Source: JAJFFW01 sp963922595 (GTDB taxonomy: Bacteria; Pseudomonadota; Alphaproteobacteria; Caulobacterales; Parvularculaceae). Taken from it: a stretch of DNA of 64,000 nucleotides. Under the pieces are notes generated by a model. The model saw nothing but the letters and a program-made list of their open reading frames with translations, was not told where the DNA came from and did no database searches. How positions within the stretch are numbered: the stretch's first letter is position 1; every line of letters begins with the position of its first letter. The stretch covers positions 62,001-126,000 of the forward strand of contig CAWUIM010000001.1 in the NCBI GenBank assembly GCA_963922595.1, written 5' to 3'. The position numbers were made by a program, and so were the translations under genes. Of the stretch, positions 36,801 to 43,532 are shown piece after piece.

Positions 36801-37811
36801 AGCATCGACTGTCGCGGCGCCCGCAAGACCGATCACGCTGTTATCAATCGTAATCGTGTCGTCGCCGATTTCGCCAAGGACCTGACCAGTTCCAGCAGCG
36901 AGTTGGCCGAGATTGCTGCCATTACTAAGCGCGATAACGTCATTGTCGGCGCCGCCGGAAACCGTCGCGGATCCAGCGCGGCCGACAAAACTACTGTCGG
37001 TCAATGTGATCGTATCGTCACCGCCGCCGCCTAGCACCTGGCCGGGGCCGCTGGCGTTAAAACCGATCGTGCTCCCCGTTAAGACGATCTCATCATTGTC
37101 TGCGCCGCCGTCAACGGTCGCGGCGCCATTGCGGCCAATTAAGCTGCCCGCGATCGAAATCGTATCAGCGCCGGCGTCGCCGAGAACTTGCCCGGTGCTC
37201 CCGGCATTGTGCCCAATATTTGTGGCGCCCGAAATATCGATTGAGTCAAGCCCTGCGCCGCCGGAAACTACGCCGTCGCCATTATTCCCGACATGACTGC
37301 TCCCGGTAAGGACGATTGTGTCATCACCCAACCCACCAGAAACTTGACCGAACGCACCAGCGTTCCGACCGAGAATACTGCCGCTCGACAGAACGATGGA
37401 GTCATTGTCTGCGCCGCCGTCGACGGTCGCCGCCCCGGCGAAACCAATCGCCGTGCTGCTGATCGTAATGGTGTCGTTCCCTGCGAGGGCGTCGGAATTT
37501 ACGCCGTCGAGATTGCCCCCGCATACAACATTGTCGTCGCCGCTGGTTAACGGCGCGCACTGCGCATAGGCGGGCCCATCAGATAAGGACACGGTAACGA
37601 AGATCGACGACCCAATAAGCGCCATGCGCCATTGCGGGATGGTCAGCGGCACGACCGAGATTGGCGCAATGACCGCGCGCTCGGACAGCAACGCGCCGCG
37701 CCTCTTGCGACGAAGGGCCTTCGCGCGGCGGCGCGCTTTGCGATTGTCAGCCAAAATCCCCACCCCAATATGCGCAAAAACCGCGCGGAACTCAGAACGC
37801 CAATTTCGCAA
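30882..37811 (-). CDS. Giant autotransporter with RTX-like repeat passenger
   Basis: 2309 aa. An unusually long, Arg/Lys-rich signal region (about 1-83) ends in a hydrophobic stretch and AYA-Q, like the extended signals of large autotransporters. The passenger from about 90 to 1500 consists of some fifty GGxGxD(T/S)I-like motifs. Pairs form a ~50-residue unit with the frame GADTITI...VGxxGxATVDGG followed by ADNDSIxLSNGSxIG...GQVLG. Residues ~1500-1950 are beta-helix type segments rich in Asn/Gly/Ser. About the last 270 residues, from NVWGVLQASG to the terminal GARLGVSRRF, form an autotransporter beta-barrel ending in Phe. It would be secreted to the cell surface through its own barrel; no type I exporter is nearby. 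Function is unknown, perhaps adhesion. Divergent from the IalB gene. Confidence 0.9.
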   Translation of the reverse strand: MRNWRSEFRAVFAHIGVGILADNRKARRRAKALRRKRRGALLSERAVIAPISVVPLTIPQWRMALIGSSIFVTVSLSDGPAYAQCAPLTSGDDNVVCGGNLDGVNSDALAGNDTITISSTAIGFAGAATVDGGADNDSIVLSSGSILGRNAGAFGQVSGGLGDDTIVLTGSSHVGNNGDGVVSGGAGLDSIDISGATNIGHNAGSTGQVLGDAGADTISIAGSLIGRNGAATVDGGADNDEIVLTGSTIGFNASGPGQVLGGGGDDTITLTDSSFVGRAGSATVSGGADNDVIALSNGSNLGQLAAGTGQVLGEIGDDTITIDNSVIGLAGAATVDAGMGEDSIALSNGAHIGQDAGATGHVLGGAGADTITIAGVNIGDAGSATVSGGGDADLIAVSGASNLGASVTGTAQILGDAGADTITIDNSIIGSFGSGIVDGGTEGDSITLTNGVRLGDAGGATGDVFGGAGADTISLSGAIVGFSGNGSVDGGGDDDVIDLSGGSLLARNAGATGTVTGGLGADTITLASGSHVGNNGTGIVDGGGDNDSIALSASNLGQNAGSAGQVLGGAGDDTITAQNSFVGRNGSGEISGGADNDSIALSNASHIGFNTGVNGQVLGDIGADTISIENSFVGRSGAATVSGGDDGDQILLSANSHVGRYAGATGQVLGDAGADTITLDDSNVGYLGMATVDGGADGDTISLTNGSVIGVDASGAGFVFGGQGDDAISVDGSAIGFSGAGIVDGGADNDVITVSGRSVLGRNAGGSGQVLGDLGNDTILITDNSHVGNSGDGLVSGGDGNDSITLDNGTNIGHNAGSSGQVLGGVGNDTITITGFGAVGRQGSATVDAGVGDDLIILDTVASVGAQGEVLGGAGNDTIRIDDSVSFAAGSIVDGGADNDLLAFTVRNNDTINPGDFLNIERLEVSGTDRLTLAGAQTFSDSVTVNSGTLNIDGVLTTPQTNIADGARVFVSNNLFQTALINDGELRGGSGGDSLIFDPGTIIGAAAGSRGRVQGLGGADTITINGGVVGDLGAATVNSGSGDDSVSLTSGASLGLNAGASGLVFGSIGDDTIQLDGSDVGISGAGEVNGADGADSITLANGSDIGVNAGGAGQILGDLGDDFISVAGGSIGVGGSATVSGGEGLDTITVAAGGVIGELAGSSGQVLGDAGADTLILDGAIVGNLGAGIVSGGADDDMVMVSNGSSIGGLAGGNGQILGDSGDDTIAIERSNVGDAGAGVVAGGIGADAIVVTDNSIVGNLAGASGQVFGDAGSDTITLDGAMIGRFGDGLVSGGDDADVLSVNNSYIGFGSSGSGQILGDAGNDTITLNANTLSQFSAVVAGGMGDDQITASNNSVIGASGGSAAVGSGAQILGDAGSDTITVEESVLGDGAVGLVDGGDGDDRLEFVNSELGATVGGTGSVSGSVGADTIVIDNSSVGLGLGVSQVSGGEGDDSIILTNGSQFGAGASINGNDGDDTVSIDNIVATAPFSIDGGAGVDELNYMGPGDTTLLAGGISDFEVLTKDGAGVLTVDSVAEFNGATIVHEGTLDLVGGGSLSSLSVDVANGVLRTDGGGLDANTAVNVAGGLFDINGDEAISILNNNSLVDIASGATLSAGVINNQGGGDINVGDNATLNGTSGTINNAALINVGSGGAIIDAGDINNLAGGEIRFDGPGGVASLSSSGPNGIVNDGLIALTDGDLSFSGAITNQSTGVFDIVGGQAIADSAFTNDDGAQLIVSGGAFSGISTLTNNAATSVGVQVGAGATLSADTIVNNAGATFVSAGLVEAQFSNSGTVNASGVIDGVFNNQSGGVLAVTDSLSTGPFVNAGEIVFGDVTSDLFINGDFTQDQTGVINISIAGAESNTLIVSGDVNLDGALNFTSITGLAPGTTSITIIDGAGGLNGAFDMVSGLLISQDIEFDTANADILLNITLNSLDTVESLSVNQRNAGDNLFALFSDPSIDPELAAVAFAIGTLDTETEIAAALDQLHPESLDVGLKFLTTSQNNFLDLVIGNATGSASDASGVNVWGVLQASGVSQGERAENLGFDGTGFEFIAGLSGVGAGPVTLGIAGGYGEYNGETDGVLSNDVDAKLFRIGGSLHAEIGGGAREVNGYFDVAVGYAGGETSFVLNRPASGVALSVAQDGAVDILSVDVAARLTIDGYGAQEWPVSPYAEIGLSAIHQDAVLIGGSSAAALVVEELNQTRASTSVGVTYEHQWRDNIALQARVAGVHYFGDTQNAFTSRFASTPVGASTFQTFGREVERQIELDANLIYRHRSDFEFGVSLFGEAGDLNTYGARLGVSRRF
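33309..37500 (-). repeat. Tandem ~150-bp repeats encoding paired RTX-like motifs
   Basis: Within the autotransporter gene a ~150-base unit (two unequal halves, about 23 and 27 codons) is repeated. Each half carries one DxI-type calcium-binding-like turn. By eye I count about 32 half-repeats in the first block and about 21 in the second. A spacer without the motif (about 34,850-35,110) separates the blocks. The copies are clearly related but diverged, so this looks like old internal duplication, not recent expansion. Confidence 0.8.
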
Positions 37812-37971
37812 GAAATGCAGTAATCTTGCCGAATTATGGTTACAAAATCATCGCGCCATGACAAGCGCGGACGGATGAAAACAGACCGGAATCGTTGGAT
37901 AATTGCGTGTACAATGGCTCCGTAAAGACAAACCACCTCTAAGGGTTGTATCAACGTCGGAGACAATCGCC

Positions 37972-38508
37972 ATGTCCAGAAATTCCCCGCTTGCGCTCTT
38001 ACTATTGATTTCAATGGGATTCCTCCTCCCCTCGGGTGGAAAATCCCAGGCCCAGGAAACGCAGATCACACGCGGCGCATGGCTTGTGGGGTGCGGCGAC
38101 GCCGCTTCAGGGAAATCAATTTGCCAGATGCAACGAGATGTCCTGATTGAGGACAGTGAGGATCCGGTGATCCAGGTCCTGATCACGCGTGCGCCCGGCG
38201 CGTCTCAGGAATATTTGCGTTTCATTACGCCGCTCGGCGTCAGTCTGCGATCCGGGCTCTCGTACACCATCACGAGGAGGGGCGAGACCGGCGATCGGCG
38301 CCGTTTTGACTACCAGTCATGTCAGCCGAACGGATGCTTCGCCGTGACCGATTTCGCGCCTGATGAAATCACGGCGTTTAAGAAGAGTCGAAAGATTAAC
38401 GTCACCTATTTTTCGGGCGCCGAGCAGCCCGTTAATGTCAGCATTGACCTCAAAGGGTTCACCGCTGCACACAGACGATTTGAAAAAATGTCCAAAGCGC
38501 CGCGCTAG
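37972..38508 (+). CDS. IalB-family (invasion-associated locus B) periplasmic protein
   Basis: 178 aa from the ATG at 37972, with GGAG upstream. A signal peptide (about 1-27, LALLLLISMGFLLPSGGKSQA) is followed by the IalB pattern. This includes WLVGCGD...ICQMQRDVL and LRFITPLGVSLRSGLSYTI, and later RRRFDYQSCQPNGCFAVTDF, with four cysteines likely forming disulfides. Members are periplasmic proteins of alphaproteobacteria with unclear roles. Its stop overlaps the end of the convergent glycosyltransferase by four bases. Confidence 0.85.
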   Translation: MSRNSPLALLLLISMGFLLPSGGKSQAQETQITRGAWLVGCGDAASGKSICQMQRDVLIEDSEDPVIQVLITRAPGASQEYLRFITPLGVSLRSGLSYTITRRGETGDRRRFDYQSCQPNGCFAVTDFAPDEITAFKKSRKINVTYFSGAEQPVNVSIDLKGFTAAHRRFEKMSKAPR

Positions 38509-39749
38509 CCGTGAACATGAAGTTTTCGCGGCAGCAGACTATTCATGACATTTAGCTGACGCCCTAAAGCGACGCTATGAAAATCATAATGGTCGCAAAT
38601 ATGAGCGCGGGCCGCCTCGCCGAGTTCGTGATAGTTTGTGTCATGACACAAGATATCGATCACGCGTTCCGATAATTGGTTCGGTCGAAGAAAATCGACT
38701 AGGAATCCAGTCTTTTTGTCCTCGATAAATTCCCGAACCGGCGCAACGTCTGACGCAACGACCGTCGCGCCGACGCTCATTGCTTCAAGCATCGACCAGG
38801 ACGGCACGAACGGCACTGTCAGGTAGACATGGCAGCGGGACAATTGCATCACCGCCACAAAAATCTCGTAAGGAACCTGACCCAAAAAATGAACGCGCGA
38901 CCAATCAATCTTGTCGCCAAGTTCACGCTCAACAATCCCTCGATAGGACTGCCCTTCCGGCAGTTGTCGGCCGTAGGAAACTCTGTCGCCGCCGATTATG
39001 AGCGCCCGAGCGCTTGGACGTGCGTCAAGGATTTCCGGCAAGGCGCGCATAAAAATATGAAACCCGCGCACCGGTTCCATATTGCGCGCTACGAAGGTGA
39101 AAATTTCGTCATGGCGTGTCACAGGCCGCTCAAGCCGTCCCAGCCCGGCGGACGCCTCAGCATTGGGTTTGCACAGATCTGTGCGAATTCCTTCATGGAC
39201 CACGTCGACTTTTTCGTGAAACAATTCCGGATAGCCGCTTTTTTGCCAATGGCTCGCCGTCTGACCTCCATCGCATCCCTCCAGGCTGAGGTAATTCACC
39301 GCGTTACGTGCGCTCATAATGAACGGCATCGCATCGGAGATCGGATATTCCGGGTCAAAACCAACTGCGCCGCCGGAAGCCGTATAAAAATATTCAAAAT
39401 AGCTGAGAACAGGAACCTCGGGCCAAAGCTCTTTGAGGAAAAGCATTTCACCCCAACCGGTGTGCCCCATGACGATATCGGGCTTGAAGCCTTGCCCCTC
39501 CAAATTGCGGCAAATATCGACGACTTTGGCGCCGTTCGCGCAGCATTTTTCGAAATCGGCTGAGTATGGGTAAGCCGTCGCCTCCGTTCGGTGATCGGGC
39601 TCATATTCGACGATGTGGTGCGTGGCAGGCTTTCCCAGACCTTTTTTCTGGGTGAGAAAGACGATCTCGTGCTCGCCTGTCGCTATTAACCATTGCAGCA
39701 AATTCTTGTATTGAGCCGGATAGTTTTGATGAATGAAAAGTATCTTCAT
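38505..39749 (-). CDS. Glycosyltransferase, GT4-like
   Basis: 414 aa. The N-terminus MKILFIHQNYPAQYKNLLQWL and the Rossmann-type C-terminal half with FVPSWSMLEAMSVGATVVASDVAPVREFI followed by EDKKTGFLVDFL are those of GT-B fold enzymes such as GT4. The conserved Glu in the EAMSVGA element is the residue that contacts the sugar-nucleotide. It likely adds a sugar to a surface polysaccharide or glycan; the acceptor is unknown. Divergent from the TIGR03032 gene. Confidence 0.82.
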   Translation of the reverse strand: MKILFIHQNYPAQYKNLLQWLIATGEHEIVFLTQKKGLGKPATHHIVEYEPDHRTEATAYPYSADFEKCCANGAKVVDICRNLEGQGFKPDIVMGHTGWGEMLFLKELWPEVPVLSYFEYFYTASGGAVGFDPEYPISDAMPFIMSARNAVNYLSLEGCDGGQTASHWQKSGYPELFHEKVDVVHEGIRTDLCKPNAEASAGLGRLERPVTRHDEIFTFVARNMEPVRGFHIFMRALPEILDARPSARALIIGGDRVSYGRQLPEGQSYRGIVERELGDKIDWSRVHFLGQVPYEIFVAVMQLSRCHVYLTVPFVPSWSMLEAMSVGATVVASDVAPVREFIEDKKTGFLVDFLRPNQLSERVIDILCHDTNYHELGEAARAHICDHYDFHSVALGRQLNVMNSLLPRKLHVHG

Positions 39750-39829
39750 GGCTCTTCGAGCGTTTGCGCACCGTAGATGACGTCATTTCAGTTTATGCGC
39801 ATGCCGTTAAGAAAAGGCCACCGGAATTT

Positions 39830-40897
39830 ATGACGACGAACGCTCCGACCAACGCGGATATCCGCTCGCTGGCTTTTTCTCATTCCCGGCAATTGGTGGA
39901 CTGGATGAAGCTGGAGAAGATCAGTTTTGCGTTCACGTCCTACCAAACGGGGCGATTGTTCCTCGTCGGCGTTGATGAAAAAAATCTACTGTCCATGGTC
40001 CAACGCCAGTTTACGCGGGCCATGGGCCTTTATGCGGATGATCAAAGCCTGTGCGTGGCCGATCTCTTCCAGTTGTGGTGGTTCAATAATGTTCTTGAAG
40101 AGAACCAATCCTATCAGAATTCTTTCGATCGCCTTTATGTACCGCGTCTCGGCTTCACCACAGGTGATATCGATGTTCACGATATCGGGGTGAACAAGAG
40201 CGGCGAGCCGGTATTCGTCAACACGCTTTATTCATGCATCGCCACCGTTAGCGTAAACGCCAGCTTCAGACCGATCTGGAAACCGCCCTTTATCTCTAAG
40301 TTGGCGCCCGAAGACCGTTGTCACTTAAACGGCTTGGCGATGGACGACGGGGCGCCGGTTTTCGCCACAGCCATATCCCAGTCGGACTCCGTGGAAGGAT
40401 GGCGCGATCACAAACGTGATGGCGGCGTTGTTATCGACATCGCTAGCGGCGAGGTCGCCGCTGCAGGACTATCAATGCCTCACTCGCCGCGCCTTCACGA
40501 TGGCGTCCTTTGGGTCTTGAACTCAGGAAGCGGTTGGCTCGGCGTTGTTGATCCAGCAAAAGGCACATTTGAGCCTGTCACGTTCTGTCCCGGTTTCCTT
40601 CGTGGACTGAGTTTTTATAAGCACTATGCGATGGTGAGCGTCTCCCTGCCACGCAATATTGGCTTTGTCGGTCTCGACCTTGATCAGAACCTGAAAGACC
40701 GGCAGGCGTCTCCGCGATGCGCTGTCCTCATTATTGATACGCGGAGCGGCGATATCCTTCATTGGGTCACCTTCGAGAGTCACATCACTGAGTTGTACGA
40801 CGTCGCCTTCCTACCCGGCGTTCAACGCCCGATGCATCTCGGGTTTCAAACGGATGAAATCCGCCAACTCATTACTGTTGAGGGCGATCTAGACTGA
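39830..40897 (+). CDS. TIGR03032/DUF4915 family protein
   Basis: 355 aa from the ATG at 39830; an upstream TTG in frame at 39764 is weaker. The pattern SRQLVDWMKLEKISFAFTSYQTGRLFLVGV, YVPRLGFTTGDIDVHDIGV, DRCHLNGLAMDDGAPVFATAIS and GLSMPHSPRLHDGVLWVLNSGSG matches TIGR03032. These proteins probably fold as a beta-propeller and have no known activity. Next to a glycosyltransferase, so a role in surface glycan handling is possible but unproven. Confidence 0.78.
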   Translation: MTTNAPTNADIRSLAFSHSRQLVDWMKLEKISFAFTSYQTGRLFLVGVDEKNLLSMVQRQFTRAMGLYADDQSLCVADLFQLWWFNNVLEENQSYQNSFDRLYVPRLGFTTGDIDVHDIGVNKSGEPVFVNTLYSCIATVSVNASFRPIWKPPFISKLAPEDRCHLNGLAMDDGAPVFATAISQSDSVEGWRDHKRDGGVVIDIASGEVAAAGLSMPHSPRLHDGVLWVLNSGSGWLGVVDPAKGTFEPVTFCPGFLRGLSFYKHYAMVSVSLPRNIGFVGLDLDQNLKDRQASPRCAVLIIDTRSGDILHWVTFESHITELYDVAFLPGVQRPMHLGFQTDEIRQLITVEGDLD

Positions 40898-41042
40898 TCG
40901 CGTTTGAGCAAGCGCATCTGGGGCCAAAATGCGCATCGAAGGCAAAACAGCGGCCAAGAGAAATTTGCCTCGCAACAGCAACAGACGGAACAACGTTTCG
41001 ACTGAATAATCGGCTCTTCGCATCGCAACAAAGTGCTTTACA

Positions 41043-41056
41043 TTGACCGTCGTCAA
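41043..41056. promoter_or_regulatory. FNR/FixK-type site upstream of the nucleoside phosphorylase operon
   Basis: TTGAC-CGTC-GTCAA, a perfect palindrome fitting TTGAY-N4-RTCAA, 51 bases before the phosphorylase ATG. A -10-like TACATT-type stretch follows near 41,080. Spacing of about 41 bases from centre to the predicted start fits activation of a class II CRP/FNR promoter. Confidence 0.6.
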
Positions 41057-41106
41057 CGTTGCGCCTTTTGTTATCGCGCTACATTTGATCGAACAATAAA
41101 TTTTGG

Positions 41107-42627
41107 ATGCGCATGCTGAAAATCAAGAATGTGTCGCTCGACACCCATCCTGAAAACACGGTCTTTCTCTCGCGGCGCTGCGCCGCCTATCGTGCGGAAG
41201 AATTCACTGCGCTCAAGAAAGTTGAAGTCAGCGCAAATGGTAAGACAATTCTTGCAACGCTCATGGTTTGCGACGACCCATTGATTGTCGCACCCGACGA
41301 ATTAGGCGTTGGCGATCCGGCGTTTCGGAGGTTGGGCGCGGCCACAGGTGCGCTGGCGACGCTCGCCCAGGCCGCGCCGCCGAGAAGCCTCGACGCCGTC
41401 CGAAAAAAAATCAATGGCTTGGAAATGTCGCCGCCGGAGATTGAAAGCGTTATTCGAGACATCTCCGCTTTTCGCTATTCGCCGATGGAGATCGCGGCGT
41501 TCCTTGTTTCGACGGCAGGGTTCATGACAACCGACGAAGTCCTGGCGTTGACACAGGGAATGATCGATGTCGGCGCTCAACTAACATGGGACGCGCCGCT
41601 TATTGTCGACAAGCACTGTATCGGCGGTATTCCAGGTAATCGCACATCCATGATCGTTGCACCGATTGTCGCCGCTCATGGTCTCAAAATGCCTAAAACA
41701 TCGTCGCGCGCAATCACATCGCCCGCTGGCACAGCTGACACGATGGAGGTGTTGGCGCGCGTTGATCTTTCAACGGACGAGATGCGGTCTGTCATCGAAA
41801 CGCACAACGCCTGCCTCGCCTGGGGCGGCCACGCAAATCTGTCGCCTGCGGATGACGTCTTGATTTCGGTCGAGCGGCCTCTGCGGATTGACACGCGCGA
41901 ACAACTGGTCGCCTCTATCCTTTCCAAGAAACGCGCAGCCGGGTCGACACATCTTTTGATTGATATCCCCGTGGGCCCGAGCGCAAAAATCCACTCAAAC
42001 GCTGAAGGGGTTCGGCTGCGCAAGCTCTTCGAATTTGTCGGCGCCAAGATCGGTTTGCATCTCACTGTCGTCTTCACGGACGGCAGTCAGCCTGTGGGGA
42101 ACGGCGTCGGACCTGTGCTCGAAGCGCGGGACGTCATGGCCGTGTTGCGAAATGAAGCTTCAGCGCCAGGCGACTTACGCGCCCGCGCCTTGTTTCTCGC
42201 CGGTAAAGTACTGGACTTTGATCCGGACCTGCATGGCGCGCTGGGGCGTGCGCGCGCAGAAGAATTGCTCGATAGCGGCGCGGCGCTCGCCAAGATGGAA
42301 GAAATAATCGCAGCACAGGGACCAGCGCCATCACTTTGTGCATTGGGAGAAATTACTGAAGAGGTGAAAGCGGATCGCGACGGCGTCATCACAGCAATGG
42401 ACTGTTATCGTCTTGCGCGCATTGCGCGGCTCGCCGGCGCGCCGCTCGACAAAGGCGCCGGTATTGATCTTTTCAAAAAAATTGGCGAGCCGGTCGTAAA
42501 AGGAGAACCGCTCTATCGCATCCATTCCTGCTTTCAGTCGGATTTTGAGTTCGCAAGCGCGATGGCGGCGGAAAATTGCGGCGTTACGATCGGGGCCGCC
42601 CCGGATGAGGTAGGCCGGGATCAATGA
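41107..42627 (+). CDS. AMP phosphorylase/thymidine phosphorylase family enzyme
   Basis: 506 aa. The DKHCIGGIPGNRTSMIVAPIVAAHG block matches the AMP-phosphorylase branch more closely than the KHSxGGVGD of standard thymidine phosphorylase, and the protein has the extra N-terminal domain of that branch. TSSRAITSPAGTADTMEVLARVDLS is the second active-site segment. The reaction in archaea is AMP plus phosphate to ribose 1,5-bisphosphate plus adenine. No isomerase or RuBisCO is in the window. The stop overlaps the start of the PRPP-synthetase-like gene (ATGA), which suggests linked metabolism. Confidence 0.8.
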   Translation: MRMLKIKNVSLDTHPENTVFLSRRCAAYRAEEFTALKKVEVSANGKTILATLMVCDDPLIVAPDELGVGDPAFRRLGAATGALATLAQAAPPRSLDAVRKKINGLEMSPPEIESVIRDISAFRYSPMEIAAFLVSTAGFMTTDEVLALTQGMIDVGAQLTWDAPLIVDKHCIGGIPGNRTSMIVAPIVAAHGLKMPKTSSRAITSPAGTADTMEVLARVDLSTDEMRSVIETHNACLAWGGHANLSPADDVLISVERPLRIDTREQLVASILSKKRAAGSTHLLIDIPVGPSAKIHSNAEGVRLRKLFEFVGAKIGLHLTVVFTDGSQPVGNGVGPVLEARDVMAVLRNEASAPGDLRARALFLAGKVLDFDPDLHGALGRARAEELLDSGAALAKMEEIIAAQGPAPSLCALGEITEEVKADRDGVITAMDCYRLARIARLAGAPLDKGAGIDLFKKIGEPVVKGEPLYRIHSCFQSDFEFASAMAAENCGVTIGAAPDEVGRDQ

Positions 42628-43532
42628 TTGCGAGCAATAATTCCGCGATTGTTGTCGCGCCGCCTGACGAACGGGCGCCCGCCCATCGTCTTGGCGATGC
42701 GCTTGGCTTGGAGACAAGCATCCTCGAGCTAGGGTCATTCCCTGACGGTGAAACTAAGATGCGCGCGCCCGCAGCGGCGGAAACCACCCTTTTATACTGG
42801 AGCCTTAATCACCCCAACGAGAAGATCATGCCTCTCCTGCTTGCTGCATCCGCGCTGCGCGAGATGGGTGCGAAACGCATCATCCTTATCGCGCCCTATC
42901 TCTGTTATATGCGGCAGGACAAAGCCTTTCGCGAAGGTGAACCTGTGTCGCAACGGGTCTTGGCGCGTATTCTATCGCAATGGGTGGATCACCTGATTAC
43001 GGTCGAACCACATATACACCGGGCGCCGGATCTCACATCCATTTTTGATAAGATTGCTGCGACCAACGTTTCCGCGGCGCCGCTCCTCTCTTCGCTAATT
43101 GAAGATGACAGCGCAAACGCAAATGCGGCTTTGATTGGTCCTGACGCCGAATCTTTCGCGTGGACTGAAACCGTCGCTGCACAATCCGGTTTGCCTTTCG
43201 CTGTGATGTCAAAGGTGCGCCTCGGCGATCACAAAGTGGATATTTCCTATGATGATAAACTATCCGTGGAAGGTAAGAATATTTATCTGGTTGATGATCT
43301 GATTTCATCCGGCGGCACGCTCCTCACCGCAGCGGCGCTGTTGAGAGAGCGCGGCGCCGCGCGCATTGAAGCGCTTGTCGTCCACGCGCTCTGCGACGAG
43401 ACGGTCATCACAACGCTGAAGTCCCATGGTGTTCATCGGGTGCGAAGCCTCGACACGGCGCCGCATACCACAAATGCTGGCGCCATTGCGCCCTTGTTAG
43501 CTGACGCCATCCTTTCGGAGATAAAATTGTGA
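42624..43532 (+). CDS. Ribose-phosphate pyrophosphokinase-like protein
   Basis: 302 aa. Conserved PRS segments are visible: FPDGETKM, APYLCYMRQDKAFREGEPVSQ (flexible-loop region) and the PRPP-binding loop VDDLISSGGTLLTAA. The usual DLHxxQ segment is VEPHIHRAPD here. The standard enzyme makes PRPP from ribose 5-phosphate and ATP. Its coupling with the upstream phosphorylase suggests it handles a related phosphorylated ribose, but this is inference. Its stop overlaps the next start (GTGA). Confidence 0.82.
   Translation: MIASNNSAIVVAPPDERAPAHRLGDALGLETSILELGSFPDGETKMRAPAAAETTLLYWSLNHPNEKIMPLLLAASALREMGAKRIILIAPYLCYMRQDKAFREGEPVSQRVLARILSQWVDHLITVEPHIHRAPDLTSIFDKIAATNVSAAPLLSSLIEDDSANANAALIGPDAESFAWTETVAAQSGLPFAVMSKVRLGDHKVDISYDDKLSVEGKNIYLVDDLISSGGTLLTAAALLRERGAARIEALVVHALCDETVITTLKSHGVHRVRSLDTAPHTTNAGAIAPLLADAILSEIKL

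Noticed and set aside
33309..37500. Regular repeats that could be read as a CRISPR array
   Set aside because: The units are ~150 bases, in frame, diverged and translated into related protein repeats; there are no identical 25-40 base repeats with unique spacers and no cas genes.
39684..39692. TTAACCAT octamer inside the glycosyltransferase gene
   Set aside because: Within coding sequence, expected by chance; it shows that single octamers are weak evidence.
41107..43532. Archaeal-type AMP to RuBisCO pathway
   Set aside because: No R15P isomerase or RuBisCO gene is in the window, so only the first step is supported.
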